NCBI RefSeq assembly: GCF_051014445.1
Contig: NW_027488366.1
Coordinates: forward strand, 28,972,001 to 29,036,000
Source: Colletes latitarsis
Lineage: Eukaryota; Arthropoda; Insecta; Hymenoptera; Colletidae
Length of the DNA: 64,000 nt
Reading direction: 5' to 3'
The notes beneath the pieces were generated by a model. That model made no database searches and had not been told where the DNA came from. It worked only from the letters and a program-made list of their open reading frames with translations. Below, piece after piece: positions 1-13,581 of this stretch; the stretch's first letter is position 1, and each line of letters opens with the position of its first letter. The position numbers were made by a program, and so were the translations under genes.

Positions 1-1209
1 GATCCGCGACAATATTCGTAATTATTCACGAGCCGACTGCCAACGGGAGCGGATCCCAGAAGATCTCGCTCCTCAAGTACGGACTCGCACATAATATTCG
101 GACTTGTATAAAAAAGAATTCTCTCCGTTGCTGCGGTTAGATTTTCCCAGAACAATCTACCTGCGACAAAAGGGAGGTCGTAATACACGCAGCGCGTGGC
201 GCGACCGCCTTCGCTAGGAAGGATTGTACGTTGCAGTCGTTGCCGCGACCGCGACGTAAGGGACTCAGGGTGCACCCACCCAGAATCCCTTTAAAGCTAT
301 ACGGCTTTGGAGCCTCCCAAAGGTCATACCGTTGAATCGGTACCGCCTCGTGGAGTGCTCTTCGTGCAAAGGTCGCCAAAAAACCCTCTCCAAAAACCCG
401 TCGGTGTACGAGTCGACCGTACACCCTACGGAGGAGTTCGGGTTCAAGGTCGCCTCACCTTCCGTCACGCCGCCTACCAAATACGGTCCCCGTGCAACAC
501 GGTCGCCGGGTAGGCTTTATAGTGCGGTTGGACCCGCGAGGGATTTTTTGCAAAGGACACTTTACTGTCACGGTCCCCGGTAGAAACGGTCGCCGTGCAG
601 TAATTTTACAGTGTCGCAGGAAATCACCTCGCACGACGTTCCTACGTCACCCGCACGGAGAGCGTGCTCACGGAATCCACCCATTTGGAGCTTTACGACC
701 TCCATTTGGTGACCCGTCCGTGGCTAAGTCGCCCCCGACAGATACGAGTGAATTCTCTTCTGTTCAGGGCAAACGTATCGCTGATAGTTTCAATAAATAA
801 TTATCAGCGTACAAGTACAAATTTACAGTCCACTGATTCACGTTGAACGACAGCCGATTCCCCCCTCCCAGCGCACAGCTAGCCGCTAGGAGAGCGAGGC
901 GAACAGCTGACGAGCGTGTTTACGATACGTGTACGCACGTATTTAATCTGAACAAACCTTTGTTACAGCAACCAAGGTCCATCCCAACCGGGGCAACGCC
1001 GGTGAATCTCCATCCCCGGCTGGATTATAAAATAATTCTCGCTTCTTGTAATTTATATTTTTTTTATTTTTTTCATTTTTTTTTGTTAAAATTAAATAAA
1101 AGGCTTGTCGCAAAGCGCCAAGCGAAAATTACAAAATAAAAAACTTATCAATCACTCTCCCTAGTATTTCCCTCGTCCGGACCCCGGTTAGAACCCTTAG
1201 TTTCTAACA
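1..1209 (+). mobile_element. Solo-type LTR, copy 1, left end cut by window
   Basis: This stretch matches 2954-4162 at a constant offset of 2953 bp with about eight substitutions seen. It is the same LTR as the complete copy, lacking its first 330 bp because the window begins inside it. It ends in TTTCTAACA at 1209, followed by CACAT and the resumed satellite. A TATA-like TATAAAA lies at 107-113 and AATAAA signals at 792-797 and 1095-1100, so the plus strand is the likelier sense, though this is not proven. Short open frames of 60-102 codons on both strands carry no recognisable domain and are read as chance. No internal retroviral-type genes are attached: satellite follows directly. Confidence 0.82.
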
Positions 1210-2623
1210 CACATACTTGTTGAACTGATCCTGGGTTTTTTCTGGTTTGGATCACGTAGTAAAGTGGTACCACACTAAAACAGTCAATTAAACCTGGTTT
1301 CGATCAATATTTTAGAGGATAACGCAAGTTAGGTCTGGGATAGGTCTGGGATTTGCCCTCATCAGACTCATACTTTCGCATACTTCACATACTTGTTGAA
1401 CAGATCCTGGGTTTTTTCTGGTTTGGATCACGTAGTAATGTGGTACCACACTGAAACTGTCGATTAAACTTGATTTCGATCAATATTTTTGAGGACAACG
1501 CATGTTAGGTCTAGGTTAGGCCTGGGATTTGCCCTCATCAGGGTCATACTTTCGCAGTTTTAACATACACGTTGACCTGATCGAGGGTTTTTTCCGCTTT
1601 GGATCACGTAGTAAAGTGGTACCACACTGAAGCAGTCCATTAAACCCGGTTTGGATCAATATTTTAGAGGACAACGCATGTTAGGTTTGGGTTAGGTCTA
1701 GGATTTGCCCTCATCAGGCTCATACTTTCGCATATTTCTCATACTTCATGGGTAGATCCTGGGCTTTTTCTGGATTGCATCACGTAGTAATGAAGTACAA
1801 CACTGAAACAGTCAATTAAACCTGGTTTCCATCAATATTTTAGAGGACAACGCATGTTATGTCTAGGTTAGGCCTGGGATTTGCTCTCATCAGACTCATG
1901 CTTTCGCATTTTTCACATACTTGTTGAACAGATCCTGGGTTTTTTCTGGTATGGATCACGCAGTAATGTGGTACCACCCTGAAACATTCAGTTAAACCTG
2001 GTCCTGATAAATATTTTTGAGGATAACGCATGTTAGGTCTGGGTTAGGTCTAGGATTTGCCCTCATCAGGCTTATACTTTCGCACATTTCTTATACTTCA
2101 TGGATAGATCCTGGGCTATTTTCTGGTTTGGATCACATAGTAATGTGGTACCACACTGAAACAGTCGATTAAACCAGGTTTCGATCAATATTCTTGAGGA
2201 TAACGCATGTTAGGTCTAGGTTAGGCCTGGGATTTGCCCTCATCAGGGTCATACATCCGCAGTTTTAACATACATGTTGACCTGATCGAGGGTTTTTTCT
2301 GCTTTGGATCACGTAGCAATGTGGTACCACACTGAAGCAGTCGATTAAACCTGGTTTCGATCAATATTTTAGAGGATAACGCATGTTAGGTCTAGGTTTG
2401 CCCTGGGATTTTCACTCATCAGACTCATACTTTCGCATATTTCTCATACTTCATGGCTAGATCCTGGGCTGTTTCTGGATTGTATCACGTAGTAATGTGG
2501 TACCACGCCGAAACAGTCAATTAAAACTGGTTTCGATCAATATTTTAGAGGATAACGCAAGTTAGGTCTGGGATAGGTCTGGGATTCGCCCTCATCAGGC
2601 TCATACTTTCGCGTTTTTCACAT
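1210..2623 (+). repeat. 176-bp satellite array, tract 1 (about 8 monomers)
   Basis: Head-to-tail monomers of about 176 bp lie between the two LTR copies (1414 bp, 8.0 monomers). Each monomer carries a GATCCTGGG block, a TTAGG-containing block, CTCATC followed by TTTCGCA, and in many monomers the dyad TGTGGTACCACA. Monomers with ACTTGTTGAAC before GATCCTGGG and monomers with ACTTCATGG before it are intermixed. From 1210 to about 2225 the tract matches 4163 to about 5178, with a local patch of differences near 1325-1345 that looks like conversion. Beyond about 2225 the match stops. Confidence 0.95.
2619..2623. repeat. Target site duplication CACAT, left of LTR copy 2
   Basis: CACAT precedes the LTR and is repeated after it at 4163-4167. 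An uninterrupted monomer reads TTTTTCACATACTTG, so removing the LTR and one CACAT restores the satellite exactly. Confidence 0.9.
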
Positions 2624-3059
2624 TGTTTAGATATGTTAAAAAACTATTTAAAATCGCGTTAGTCTGAAAACATTAAATTCTCGGCTGCGATTCCCGTATC
2701 CGTTTGTGTACGTGACACTGCGGAAGGTTAAGCGTTCGTCAGGTTCGTTGAACGTTCGGACGATTTAAAACCGCAGCCGTTTACGTGTTTTTGTACGCCG
2801 ACCTCACGCGAAGATTCGCTTCGCACCGGTTTAAACGGTATCGTGACGTCAGCGTCGAGAGAGAGAACCGTATAATATATTGAAAAGAGATCGACAGCTG
2901 AATTCGGCAGCGCCGCATCGCGACGACAAGGCGCGACCGAGTCTTCGTCTGTCGATCCGCGACTATATTCGTAATTATTCACGAGCCGACTGCCAACGGG
3001 AGCGGATCCCAGAAGATCTCGCTCCTCAAGTACGGACTCGCACATAATATTCGGACTTG

Positions 3060-3066
3060 TATAAAA
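3060..3066 (+). promoter_or_regulatory. TATA-like box in the solo LTR
   Basis: TATAAAA lies about 440 bp into the LTR, upstream of two AATAAA signals on the same strand. This is the expected order U3-TATA-R-poly(A) for a plus-strand element. Activity is inferred only from the motif. The equivalent in the truncated copy is at 107-113. Confidence 0.4.
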
Positions 3067-4047
3067 AAGAATTCTCTCCGTTGCTGCGGTTAGAGTTTCC
3101 CAGAACAATCTACCTGCGACAAAAGGGAGGTCGTAATACACGCAGCGCGTGGCGCGACCGCCTTCGCTAGGAAGGATTGTACGTTGCAGTCGTTGCCGCG
3201 ACCGCGACGTAAGGGACTCAGGGTGCACCCACCCAGAATCCCTTTAAAGCTATACGGCTTTGGAGCCTCCCAAAGGTCATACCGTTGAATCGGTACCGCC
3301 TCGTGGAGTGCTCTTCGTGCAAAGGTCGCCAAAAAACCCTCACCAAAAACCCGTCGGTGTACGAGTCGACCGTACACCCTACGGAGGAGTTCGGGTTCAA
3401 GGTCGCCTCACCTTCCGTCACGCCGCCTACCAAATACGGTCCCCGTGCAACACGGTCGCCGGGTAGGCTTTATAGTGCGGCTGGACCCGCGAGGGATTTT
3501 TTGCAAAGGACACTTTACTGTCACGGTCCCCGGTAGAAACGGTCGCCGTGCAGTAATTTTACAGTGTCGCAGGAAATCACCTCGCACGACGTTCCTACGT
3601 CACCCGCACGGGGAGCGTGCTCACGGGATCCACCCATTTGGAGCTTTACGACCTCCATTTGGTGACCCGTCCGTGGCTAAGTCGCCCCCGACAGATACGA
3701 GTGAATTCTCTTCTGTTCAGGGCAAACGTATCGCTGATAGTTTCAATAAATAATTATCAGCGTACAAGTACAAATTTACAGTCCACTGATTCACGTTGAA
3801 CGACAGCCGATTCCCCCCTCCCAGCGCACAGCTAGCCGCTAGGAGAGCGAGGCGAACAGCTGACGAGCGTGTTTACGATACGTGTACGCACGTATTTAAT
3901 CTGAACAAACCTTTGTTACAGCAACCAAGGTCCATCCCAACCGGGGCAACGCCGGTGAATCTCCACCCCCGGCTGGATTATAAAATAATTCTCGCTTTTT
4001 GTAATTTATATTTTTTTTATTTTTTTCATTTTTTTTTGTTAAAATTA

Positions 4048-4053
4048 AATAAA
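4048..4053 (+). terminator. Candidate poly(A) signal AATAAA in the solo LTR
   Basis: AATAAA lies about 110 bp before the LTR end, following a T-rich tract. A second AATAAA is at 3745-3750. Which one would define the end of R cannot be told from sequence alone. Confidence 0.35.
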
Positions 4054-4162
4054 AGGCTTGTCGCAAAGCGCCAAGCGAAAATTACAAAATAAAAAACTTA
4101 TCAATCACTCTCCCTAGTATTTCCCTCGTCCGGACCCCGGTTAGAACCCTTAGTTTCTAACA

Positions 4163-4167
4163 CACAT
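4163..4167. repeat. Target site duplication CACAT, right of LTR copy 2
   Basis: Second copy of the 5-bp duplication. The satellite resumes at the next base with ACTTGTTGAAC. The equivalent after LTR copy 1 is at 1210-1214. Confidence 0.9.
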
Positions 4168-5639
4168 ACTTGTTGAACTGATCCTGGGTTATTTCTGGTT
4201 TGGATCACGTAGTAAAGTGGTACCACACTAAAACAGTCAATTAAACCTGGTTTCGATCAATATTTTAGAGGATAACGAAAGTTATGTCTAGTTTAGGCCT
4301 GGGATTTGCCCTCATCAGACTCATACTTTCGCATACTTCACATACTTGTTGAACAGATCCTGGGTTTTTTCTGGTTTGGATCACGTAGTAAAGTGGTACC
4401 ACACTGAAACTGTCGATTAAACTTGATTTCGATCAATATCTTTGAGGACAACGCATGTTAGGTCTAGGTTAGGCCTGGGATTTGCCCTCATCAGGGTCAT
4501 ACTTTCGCAGTTTTAACATACACGTTGACCTGATCGAGGGTTTTTTCCGCTTTGGATCACGTAGTAAAGTGGTACCACACTGAAGCAGTCCATTAAACCC
4601 GGTTTGGATCAATATTTTAGAGGATAACGCATGTTAGGTTTGGGTTAGGTCTAGGATTTGCCCTCATCAGGCTCATACTTTCGCATATTTCTCATACTTC
4701 ATGGGTAGATCCTGGGCTTTTTCTGGATTGCATCACGTAGTAATGAAGTACAACACTGAAACAGTCAATTAAACCTGGTTTCCATCAATATTTTAGAGGA
4801 CAACGCATGTTATGTCTAGGTTAGGCCTGGGATTTGCTCTCATCAGACTCATGCTTTCGCATTTTTCACATACTTGTTGATCAGATCCTGGGTTTTTTCT
4901 GGTATGGATCACGCAGTAATGTGGTACCACCCTGAAACATTCAGTTAAACCTGGTCTTGATAAATATTTTTGAGGATAACGCATGTTAGGTCTGGGTTAG
5001 GTCTAGGATTTGCCCTCATCAGGCTTATACTTTCGCACATTTCTTATACTTCATGGATAGATCCTGGGCTATTTTCTGGTTTGGATCACATAGTAATGTG
5101 GTACCACACTGAAACAGTCGATTAAACCAGGTTTCGATCAATATTCTTGAGGATAACGCATGTTAGGTCTAGGTAAGGCCTGGAATTTTCACTCATCACA
5201 CTCATTCTTTCGCATTCTTCACATACCTGTTGAACGGATCCTGGGCTTTGTCTGGATTGCATCAGGTGGTAATGAAGTACAACACTGAAACAGACAATTA
5301 AACCTGGTTTCGATCAATATTTTTGAGGATAACGCATGTTACGTCTGGGATAGGTCTGGGATTTGCCCTCATCAGACTCATACTTTCGCATACTTCACAT
5401 ACTTGTTGAACAGATCCTGGGTTTTTTTCTGGTTTGGATCACGTAGTAATGTGGTACCACACTGAAACAGTCGATTAAACCTGGTTTCGATCAATATTTT
5501 TGAGGATAACGCATGTTAGGTCTAGGTTAGGCCGAGGATTTTCACTCATCAGACTCATACTTTCGCATTCTTCACATACTTGTTGAACGGACCCTGGGTT
5601 TTTTCTGGTTTGGATCACGTAGTAATGTGGTACCACACT

Positions 5640-6115
5640 GAAACATTCAAGTAAACCAGGTCTTGATAAATATTTTAGATGATAACACATGTTAGGTCTG
5701 GGTTAGGTCTAGGATTTGCCCTCAACAGGCTCATACTTTCGCATATTTCTCATACTTCATGGCTAGATCCTGGGCTATTTCTGGATTGGATCACGTAGTA
5801 ATGTGGTACCACACTGAAACAGTCCACTAAACCTGGTTTGGATCAATATTTTAGAGGATAATGCATGTAAGGGCTAGGTTAGCCCTGAGATTTTCACTCA
5901 TCAGACTCATACTTTCGCATTCTTCAGATACTTGTTGAACGGATCCTGGGTTTTTTCTGGTATGGTTCACGTAGTAATGTGGTACCACACTGGAACAGTC
6001 GATTAAACCAGGTTTCGATCAATATTCTTGAGGATAACGCATGTTAGGTCTAGGTAAGGCCTGGGATTTTCACTCATCACACTCATTCTTTCGCATTCTT
6101 CACATACCTGTTGAA
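5640..6115 (+). repeat. Paralogous empty target site of the Gypsy insertion
   Basis: This satellite stretch matches both flanks of the Gypsy element. Its left half shares rare variants (AGATGATAACACATG) with about 13395-13585. Its right half shares CACACTGGAACAG and ATATTCTTGAGG with 29059 to about 29335. The single CTGG at 5833-5836 corresponds to the duplicated target. It therefore shows the sequence before insertion and confirms the element's ends. Confidence 0.8.
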
Positions 6116-9100
6116 CGGATCCTGGGCTTTTTCTGGATTGCATCACGTAGTAATGAAGTACAACACTGAAACAGACAATTAAACCTGGTTTCGATCAATA
6201 TTTTAGAGGATAACGCAAGTTAGGTACTAGGTTAGGCCTGGGATTTGCCCTCATCAGGGTCATACTTTCGCAGTTCTAACATACATGTTGACCTGATCGA
6301 GGGTTTTTTCTGCTTTGGATCACGTAGTAAAGTGGTACCACACTGAAACATTCAAATAAACCTGGTTTGGATCAATATTTTAGAGAATAATTCATGCTAG
6401 GTCTAGGTTAGGCCTGGGATTTGCCCTCATCAGGGTCATACTTTCGCAGTTCTAACATACATGTTGACCTGATCGAGGGTTTTTTCTGCTTTGGATCACG
6501 TAGTAAAGTGGTACCACACTAAAACAGTCCACTAAACCTGGTTTGGATCAATATTTTAGAGGATAATGCATGTTAGGGCTAGGTTAGCCCTGGGATTTTC
6601 ACTCATCAGACTCATTCTTTCGCATTCTTCACATACCTGTTGAACGGATCCTGGGTTTTTTCTGGTTTGGATCACGTAGTAACGTGGGACCACACTGAAG
6701 CAATCAATTAAACCTGGTCCTGATAAATATTTTAGAGGATAACGCATGTTAGGTCTGGGTTAGGTCTAGGATTTGCTCTCGTCAGGCTCATACTTTCGCA
6801 TATTTCTCATACTTGATGGCTAGATCCTGGGCTTTTTCTGGATTGGATCACGTAGTAATGAAGTACAACACTGAAACAGTCAATTAAACCTGGTTTCCAT
6901 AAATATCTTAGAGGACAACGCAAGTTAGGTCTGGGATAGGTCTGGGATTTGCCCACATCAGGGTCATACTTTCGCATTTTTCACATACTTGTTGAACAGA
7001 TCCTGGGTTTTTTCTGGTTTGGATCGCGCAGTAATGTGTTACCACACTGAAACAGCCCACTAAACCTGGTTTCGATCAATATTCTAGAGGATAACGAAAG
7101 TTATGTCTAGGTTAGGCCTGGGATTTGCTCTCATCAGACTCATACTTTCGCATATTTCTCATACTTGATGGCTAGATTCTGGGCTTTTTCAGGATTGCAT
7201 CACGTAGTAATGAAGTACAACACTGAAACGGTCAATTAAACCTGGTTTCCATCAATATCTTAGAGGACAACGCAAGTTAGGTCTGGGATAGGTCTGGGAT
7301 TTGCCCTCATCAGACTCATACGTTCGCGTTTTTCACATACTTGTTGAACGGATCCTGGGTTTTTTCTGGTTTAGGTCACGTAGTAATGTGGTACCACACT
7401 GAAACAGTCGATTAAACCAGGTCTTGATGAATATTTTAGAGGACAACGCATGTTAGGTCTGGGTTAGGTCTAGGATTTGCCCTCATCAGGCTCATACTTT
7501 CGCATATTTCTCATACTTCATGGCTAGAACCTGGGCTTTTTCTGGACTGTATCACGTAGTAATGTGGTACCACGCTGAAACAGTCAATTAAACCTGGTTT
7601 CGATCAATATTTTTGAGGATAACGCATGTTAGGTCTAGGTTAGGCCTGGGATTTTCACGCATCAGACTCATACTTTCGCATTCTTCACATACTTGTTGAA
7701 CGGATTCTGGGTTTTTTCTGGTTTCGATCACGTAGTAATGTGGGACCACACTGAAACAGTCGATTAAACCTGGTCTTGATAAATATTTTAGAGGACAACG
7801 CATGTTAGGTCTGGGTTAGGTCTAGAATTTGCCCTCATCAGGCTCATACTTTCGCATATTTCTCATACTTCATGGCTAGATCCTGGGCTTTTTCTGGATT
7901 GTATCACGTAGTAATGTGGTACCACGCTGAAACAGTCAATTAAACCTGGTTTCGATCAACATTTTAGAGGATAACGCATGTCAGGTCTAGGTTAGGCCTG
8001 GGATTTTCACGCATCAGACTCATACTTTCGCATTCTTCACATACTTGTTGAACGGATCCTGGGTTTTTTCTGGTTTGGATCACGTAGTAATGTGGGACCA
8101 CACTCAAACAGTCGATTAAACCTGGTTTCGATCAATATTTTAGAGGATAACGCAAGTTTGGTCTGGGATAGGTCTGGGATTTGCCCTCATCAGGCGCATA
8201 CTTTCGCGTTTTTCACATACTTGTTGAACAGATCCTGGGTTTTTTCTGGTTTGGGTCACGTAGTAATGTGGTACCACACTGAAACAGTCGATTAAACCAG
8301 GTTTCGATCAATATTTTTGAGGATAACGCATGTTAGGTGTAGGTTAGGCCTGGGATTTTCACGCATCAGACTCATACTTTCGCATTCTTCACATACTTGT
8401 TGAACGGATCCTGGGTTTTTTCTGGTTTGGATCACGTAGTAATGTGGGACCACACTGAAACAGTCGATTAAACCTGGTTTCGATCAATATTTTAGAGGAT
8501 AACGCAAGTTTGGTCTGGGATAGGTCTGGGATTTGCCCTCATCAGGCTCATACTTTCGCGTTTTTCACATACTTGTTGAACCGATCCTGGGTTTTTTCTG
8601 GTTTGGGTCACCTAGTAATGTGGTACCACACTGAAACAGTCGAATAAACCAGGTTTCGATCAATATTTTTGAGGATAACGCATGTTAGGTCTAGGTTAGG
8701 CCTGGGATTTTCACGCATCAGACTCATACTTTCGCATTCTTCACATTCTTGTTGAACGGATCCTGGGTTTTTTCTGGTATGGATCACGTAGTAATGTTGG
8801 ACCACACTGAAACAGTCGATTAAACCTGGTCTTGATAAATATTTTAGAGGACAACGCATGTTAGGTCTGGGTTAGGTCTGGGATTTGACCTCATCAGGGT
8901 CATACTTTCGCATATTTCTCATACTTCATGGCTAGATCCTGGGCTTTTTCTGGATTGTATCACGTAGTAATGTGGTACCACGCTGAAACAGTCAATTGAA
9001 CCTGATTTCGATCAATATTTTAGAGGATAACGCAAGTTACGTACTAGGTTAGGCCTGGGATTTGCCCTCATCAGGGTCATACTTTCGCAGTTTTAACATT

Positions 9101-12100
9101 CATGTTGACCTGATCGAGGGTTTTTTCTGCTTTGGATCACGTAATAAAGTGGTGCCGCAACTAAAACAGTCAATTAAACCTGGTTTCGATCATTATTTTA
9201 GAGGATAACGCAAGTTAGGTCTGGGATAGGTCTGGGATTAGCCCTCATCAGACTCATACTTTCGCACACTTCACATACTCGTTGACAAGATCCTGGGTTT
9301 TTTTCTGGTTTGGATCACGTAGTAATGTGGTACCACACTGAAACAGTCGATTAAACCTGGTTTCGATTAATATTTTTGAGGATAACGCATGTTAGGTCTC
9401 GGATAGGTCTGGGATTTGCCCTCATCAGGCTCATGCTTTCGCAGTTTTAACATGCATGTTGACCTGATCGAGGGTTTTTTCTGCTTTGGATCACGTAGTA
9501 AAGTGGTACCACACTAAAACAGTCAATTAAACCTGGTTTCGATCAATATTTTAGAGGATAACGAAAGTTATGTCTAGTTTAGGCCTGGGATTTGCCCTCA
9601 TCAGACTCATACTTTCGCATACTTCACATACTTGTTGAACAGATCCTGGGTTTTTTTCTGGTTTGGATCACGTAGTAATGTGGTACCACACTGAAACAGT
9701 CGATTAAACCTGGTTTCGATCAATATTTTTGAGGATAACGCATGTTAGGTCTAGGTTAGGCCGAGGATTTTCACTCATCAGACTCATACTTTCGCATTCT
9801 TCACATACTTGTTGAACGGATCCTGGGTTTTTACTGGTTTGGATCACGTAGTAATGTGGTACCACACTGAAACAGTCAATTAAACCAGGTTTCGATCAAT
9901 ATTTTAGAGAATAATTCATGTTAGGTCTAGGTCAGGTCTGGGATTTGCTCTCATCAGGGTCATTCTTTCGCATATTTCTCATACTTGATGTCTAGATCCT
10001 GGGCTTTTTCTGGATTGCATCACGTAGTAATGAAGTACAACACTGAAACAGTCAATTAAACCTGGTTTCCATCAATATTTTACAGGACAACGCATGTTAG
10101 GTCTAGGTTAGGCCTGGGATTTGCCCTCATCAGGGTCATACTTTCGCAGTTTTAACATACATGTTGACCTGATCGAGGGTTTTTTCCGCTTTGGATCACG
10201 TAGTAAAGTGGTACCACACTGAAGCAGTCCATTAAACCCGGTTTGGATCAATATTTTAGAGGATGACGCATGTTAGGTTTGGGTTAGGTCTAGGATTTGC
10301 CCTCATCAGGCTCATACTTTCGCATATTTCTCATACTTCATGGCTAGATCCTGGGCTTTTTCTGGATTGTATCACGTAGTAATGTGGTACCACGCTGAAA
10401 CAGTCAATTAAACCTGGTTTCGATCAATATTTTAGAGGATAACGCAAGTTATGTCTGGGATAGGTCTGGGATTCGCCCTCATCAGGCTCATACTTTCGCG
10501 TTTTTCACATACTTGTTGAACAGATCCTGGGTTTTTTCTGGTTTGAGTCACGTAGTAATGTGGTACCACACTGAAACAGTCGATTAAACCAGGTTTCGAT
10601 CAATATTTTTGAGGATAACACATGTTAGGTCCAGGTTAGGCCTGGGATTTTCATTCATCAGACTCATACTTTCGCATTCTTCACATACTTGTTGAACGGA
10701 TCCTGGGCTTTTTCTGGATTGCATCACGTAGTAATGAAGTACAACACTGAAACAGTCAATTAAACCTGGTTTCCATCAATATCTTAGAGGACAACGCAAG
10801 TTAGGTCTGGGATAGGTCTGGGATTTGCCCTCATCAGACTCATACTTTCGCATTCTTCACATACTTGTTGAACGGATCCTGGGTTTTTTCTGGTTTGGAT
10901 CACGTAGTAATGTGGTACCAAACTGAAACATTCAAATAAACCTGGTCTTGATAAATATTTTAGAGGATAACGCATGTTAGGTTTGGGTTAGGTCTAGGAT
11001 TTGCCCAGATCAGGCTCATGCTTTCGCATATTTCTCATACTTCATGGCTAGATCCTGGGCTGTTTCTGGATTGTATCACGTAGTAATGTGGTACCACGCT
11101 GAAACAGTCAATTAAACCTGGTCTGGATAAATATTTTAGAGGATAACGCATCTTAGGTCTGTGTTAGGTCTAAGATTTGCCCTCCTCAGGCTCACAGTTT
11201 CGCGTTTTTCGCATACTTGTTGAACAGATCCTGGGTTTTCTCTTGTTTGGATCACGAAGTAGTGAGGTACCACACTGAAACAGTCCATTAAACCTGGTTT
11301 CGCTCAATATCTTAGAAGATAACGCATGTTAGGTCTAGGTTAGGCCTGGGATTTGCCCTCATCAGGGTCATACTTTCGCAGTTTTAACATGCATGTTGAC
11401 CTGATCGAGGGTTTTTTCTTCTTTGGATCACGTAGTAAAGAGGTACCACACTAAAACAGTCAATTAAACCTGGTTTCGATCAATATTTTAGAGTATAACG
11501 CAAGTTAGGCCTGGGATAGGTCTAGGATTTGCCTTCATCAGGCTCATTCTTTCGCATATTTCTCATACTTGATGGCTAGATCCTGGGCTTTTTCTGGATT
11601 GCATCACGTAGTATTGTGGTACCACACTGAAACAGTCGATTAAACCAGGTTTCGATCAATTTTTTTCAGGATAACGCATGTTAGGTCTAGGTTAGGCCTG
11701 GGATTTTCACTCATCAGACTCATACTTTCGCATTCTTCACATACTTGTTGAACGGATCTTGGGTTTTTTCTGGTGTGGATCACGTAGTAATGTGGTACCA
11801 CACTGATACAATCAATTAAACCTGGTCTTGATAAATATTTTAGAGGATAACGCATGTTAGGTCTGGGTTAGGTCTAGGATTTGCCCTCATCAGGCTCATA
11901 CTTTCGCATATTTCTCATACTTCATGGCTGGATCCTGGACTATTACTGGTTTGGATCACGTAGTAATGTGGTACCACACTGAAACAGTCAATTAAACCTG
12001 GTTTCGATCAATATTTTAGAGAATAATTCATGTTAGGTCTGGGTTAGGTCTGGGATTTGCTCTCATCAGGCTCATTCTTTCGCATATTCCTCATACTTGA

Positions 12101-13581
12101 TGGCTAGATCCTGGGCTTTTTCTGGATTGCATCACGTAGTAATGAAGTACAACACTGAAACAGTCAATTAAACCTGGTTTCGATAAATATTTTAGAGAAC
12201 AATTCATGTTAGGTCTAGGTTAGGCCTGGGATTTGCCCTCATCAGGGTCATACTTTCGCAGTTCTAACATACATGTTGACCTGATCGAGGGTTTTTTCTG
12301 CTTTGGATCACGTAGTAAAGTGGTACCACACTGAAACAGTCCACTAAACCTGGATTGGATCAATATTTTAGAGGATAATGCATGTTAGGTCTAGGTTAGC
12401 CCTGAGATTTTCACTCATCAGACACATTCTTTCGCATTCTTCACATACCTGTTGAACGGATCCTGGGTTTTTTCTGGTTTGGATCACGTAGTAAAGTGGT
12501 ACCACACTGAAACAGTCCACTAAACCTGGATTGGATCAATATTTTAGAGGATAACGAAAGTTATGTCTAGGTTAGGCCTGGGATTTGCTCTCATCAGACT
12601 CATGCTTTCGCATTTTTAACATACTTGTGGAACAGATCCTGGGTTTTTTCTGGTATGGATCACGTAGTAATGTGGTACCACACTGAAACATTCAGTTAAA
12701 CCTGGTCTTGATAAATATTTTTGAGGATAACGCATGTTAGGTCTGGGTTAGGTCTAGGATTTGCCCTCATCAGGCTCATACTTTCGCATATTTCTTATAC
12801 TTCATGGATAGATCCTGGGCTATTTTCTGGTTTGGATCACATAGTATTGTGGTACCACACTGAAACAGTCGATTAAACCAGGTTTCGATCAATATTCTTG
12901 AGGATAACGCGTGTTAGGTCTAGGTAAGGCCTGGGATTTTCACTCATCAGACTCATTCTTTCGCATTCTTCACATACCTGTTGAACGGATCCTGGGTTTT
13001 TTCTGGATGGATCACGTAGTAATGTGGGACCACACTGAAGCAATCAATTAAACCTGGTCTTGATAAATATTTTAGAGGATAACGCATGTTAGGTCTGGGT
13101 TAGGTCCTGGATTTGCTCTCGTCAGGCTCATACTTTCGCATATTTCTCATACTTGATGGCTAGATCCTGGGCTTTTTCTGGATTGCATCACGTGGTAATG
13201 AAGTACAACACTGAAACAGTCAATTAAACCTGGTTTCCATCAATATTTTAGAGGACAACGCAAGTTAGGTCTGCGAAAGGTCTGGGATTTGCCCTCATCA
13301 GACTCATACGTTCGCGTTTTTCACATACTTGTTGAACGGATCCTGGGTTATTTCTGGTTTGGATCACGTAGTAATGTGGTACCACACTGAAACATTCAAA
13401 TAAACCAGGTCTTGATAAATATTTTAGATGATAACACATGTTAGGTCTGGGTTAGGTCTAGGATTTGCCCTCATCAGGCTCATACTTTCGCATATTTCTC
13501 ATACTTCATGGGTAGATCCTGGGCTATTTCTGGATTGGATCACGTAGTAATGTGGTACCACACTGAAACAGTCCACTAAAC

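Larger units (their letters stand above)
2624..4162 (+). mobile_element. Solo LTR, complete copy 2 (1539 bp)
   Basis: The insert begins TGTTTAGA and ends TCTAACA, an imperfect TGTT/AACA terminal inverted pair. It is flanked by the 5-bp duplication CACAT and sits inside a satellite monomer. It has no gag/pol interior, so it fits a solo LTR left by LTR-LTR recombination. It is unrelated in sequence to the 1259-bp LTR of the Gypsy element further right. Plus-strand signals are a TATAAAA at 3060-3066, AATAAA at 3745-3750 and 4048-4053, and a T-rich tract near 4011-4038. The longest open frame (166 codons, minus strand, 2728-3228) has no domain I recognise. Family within Gypsy or BEL/Pao cannot be decided without an internal region. 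Confidence 0.85.

Noticed and set aside
2728..3228. 166-codon minus-strand ORF in the solo LTR, and the 60-102 codon ORFs around it and at 137-1139
   Set aside because: Overlapping frames on both strands in a GC-rich LTR, no domain, and opposite to the likely LTR sense for the longest one.
1..4162. One full LTR retrotransposon with LTRs at 1-1209 and 2624-4162
   Set aside because: The sequence between them is satellite, and each LTR has satellite with the same CACAT context outside it. There is no interior.
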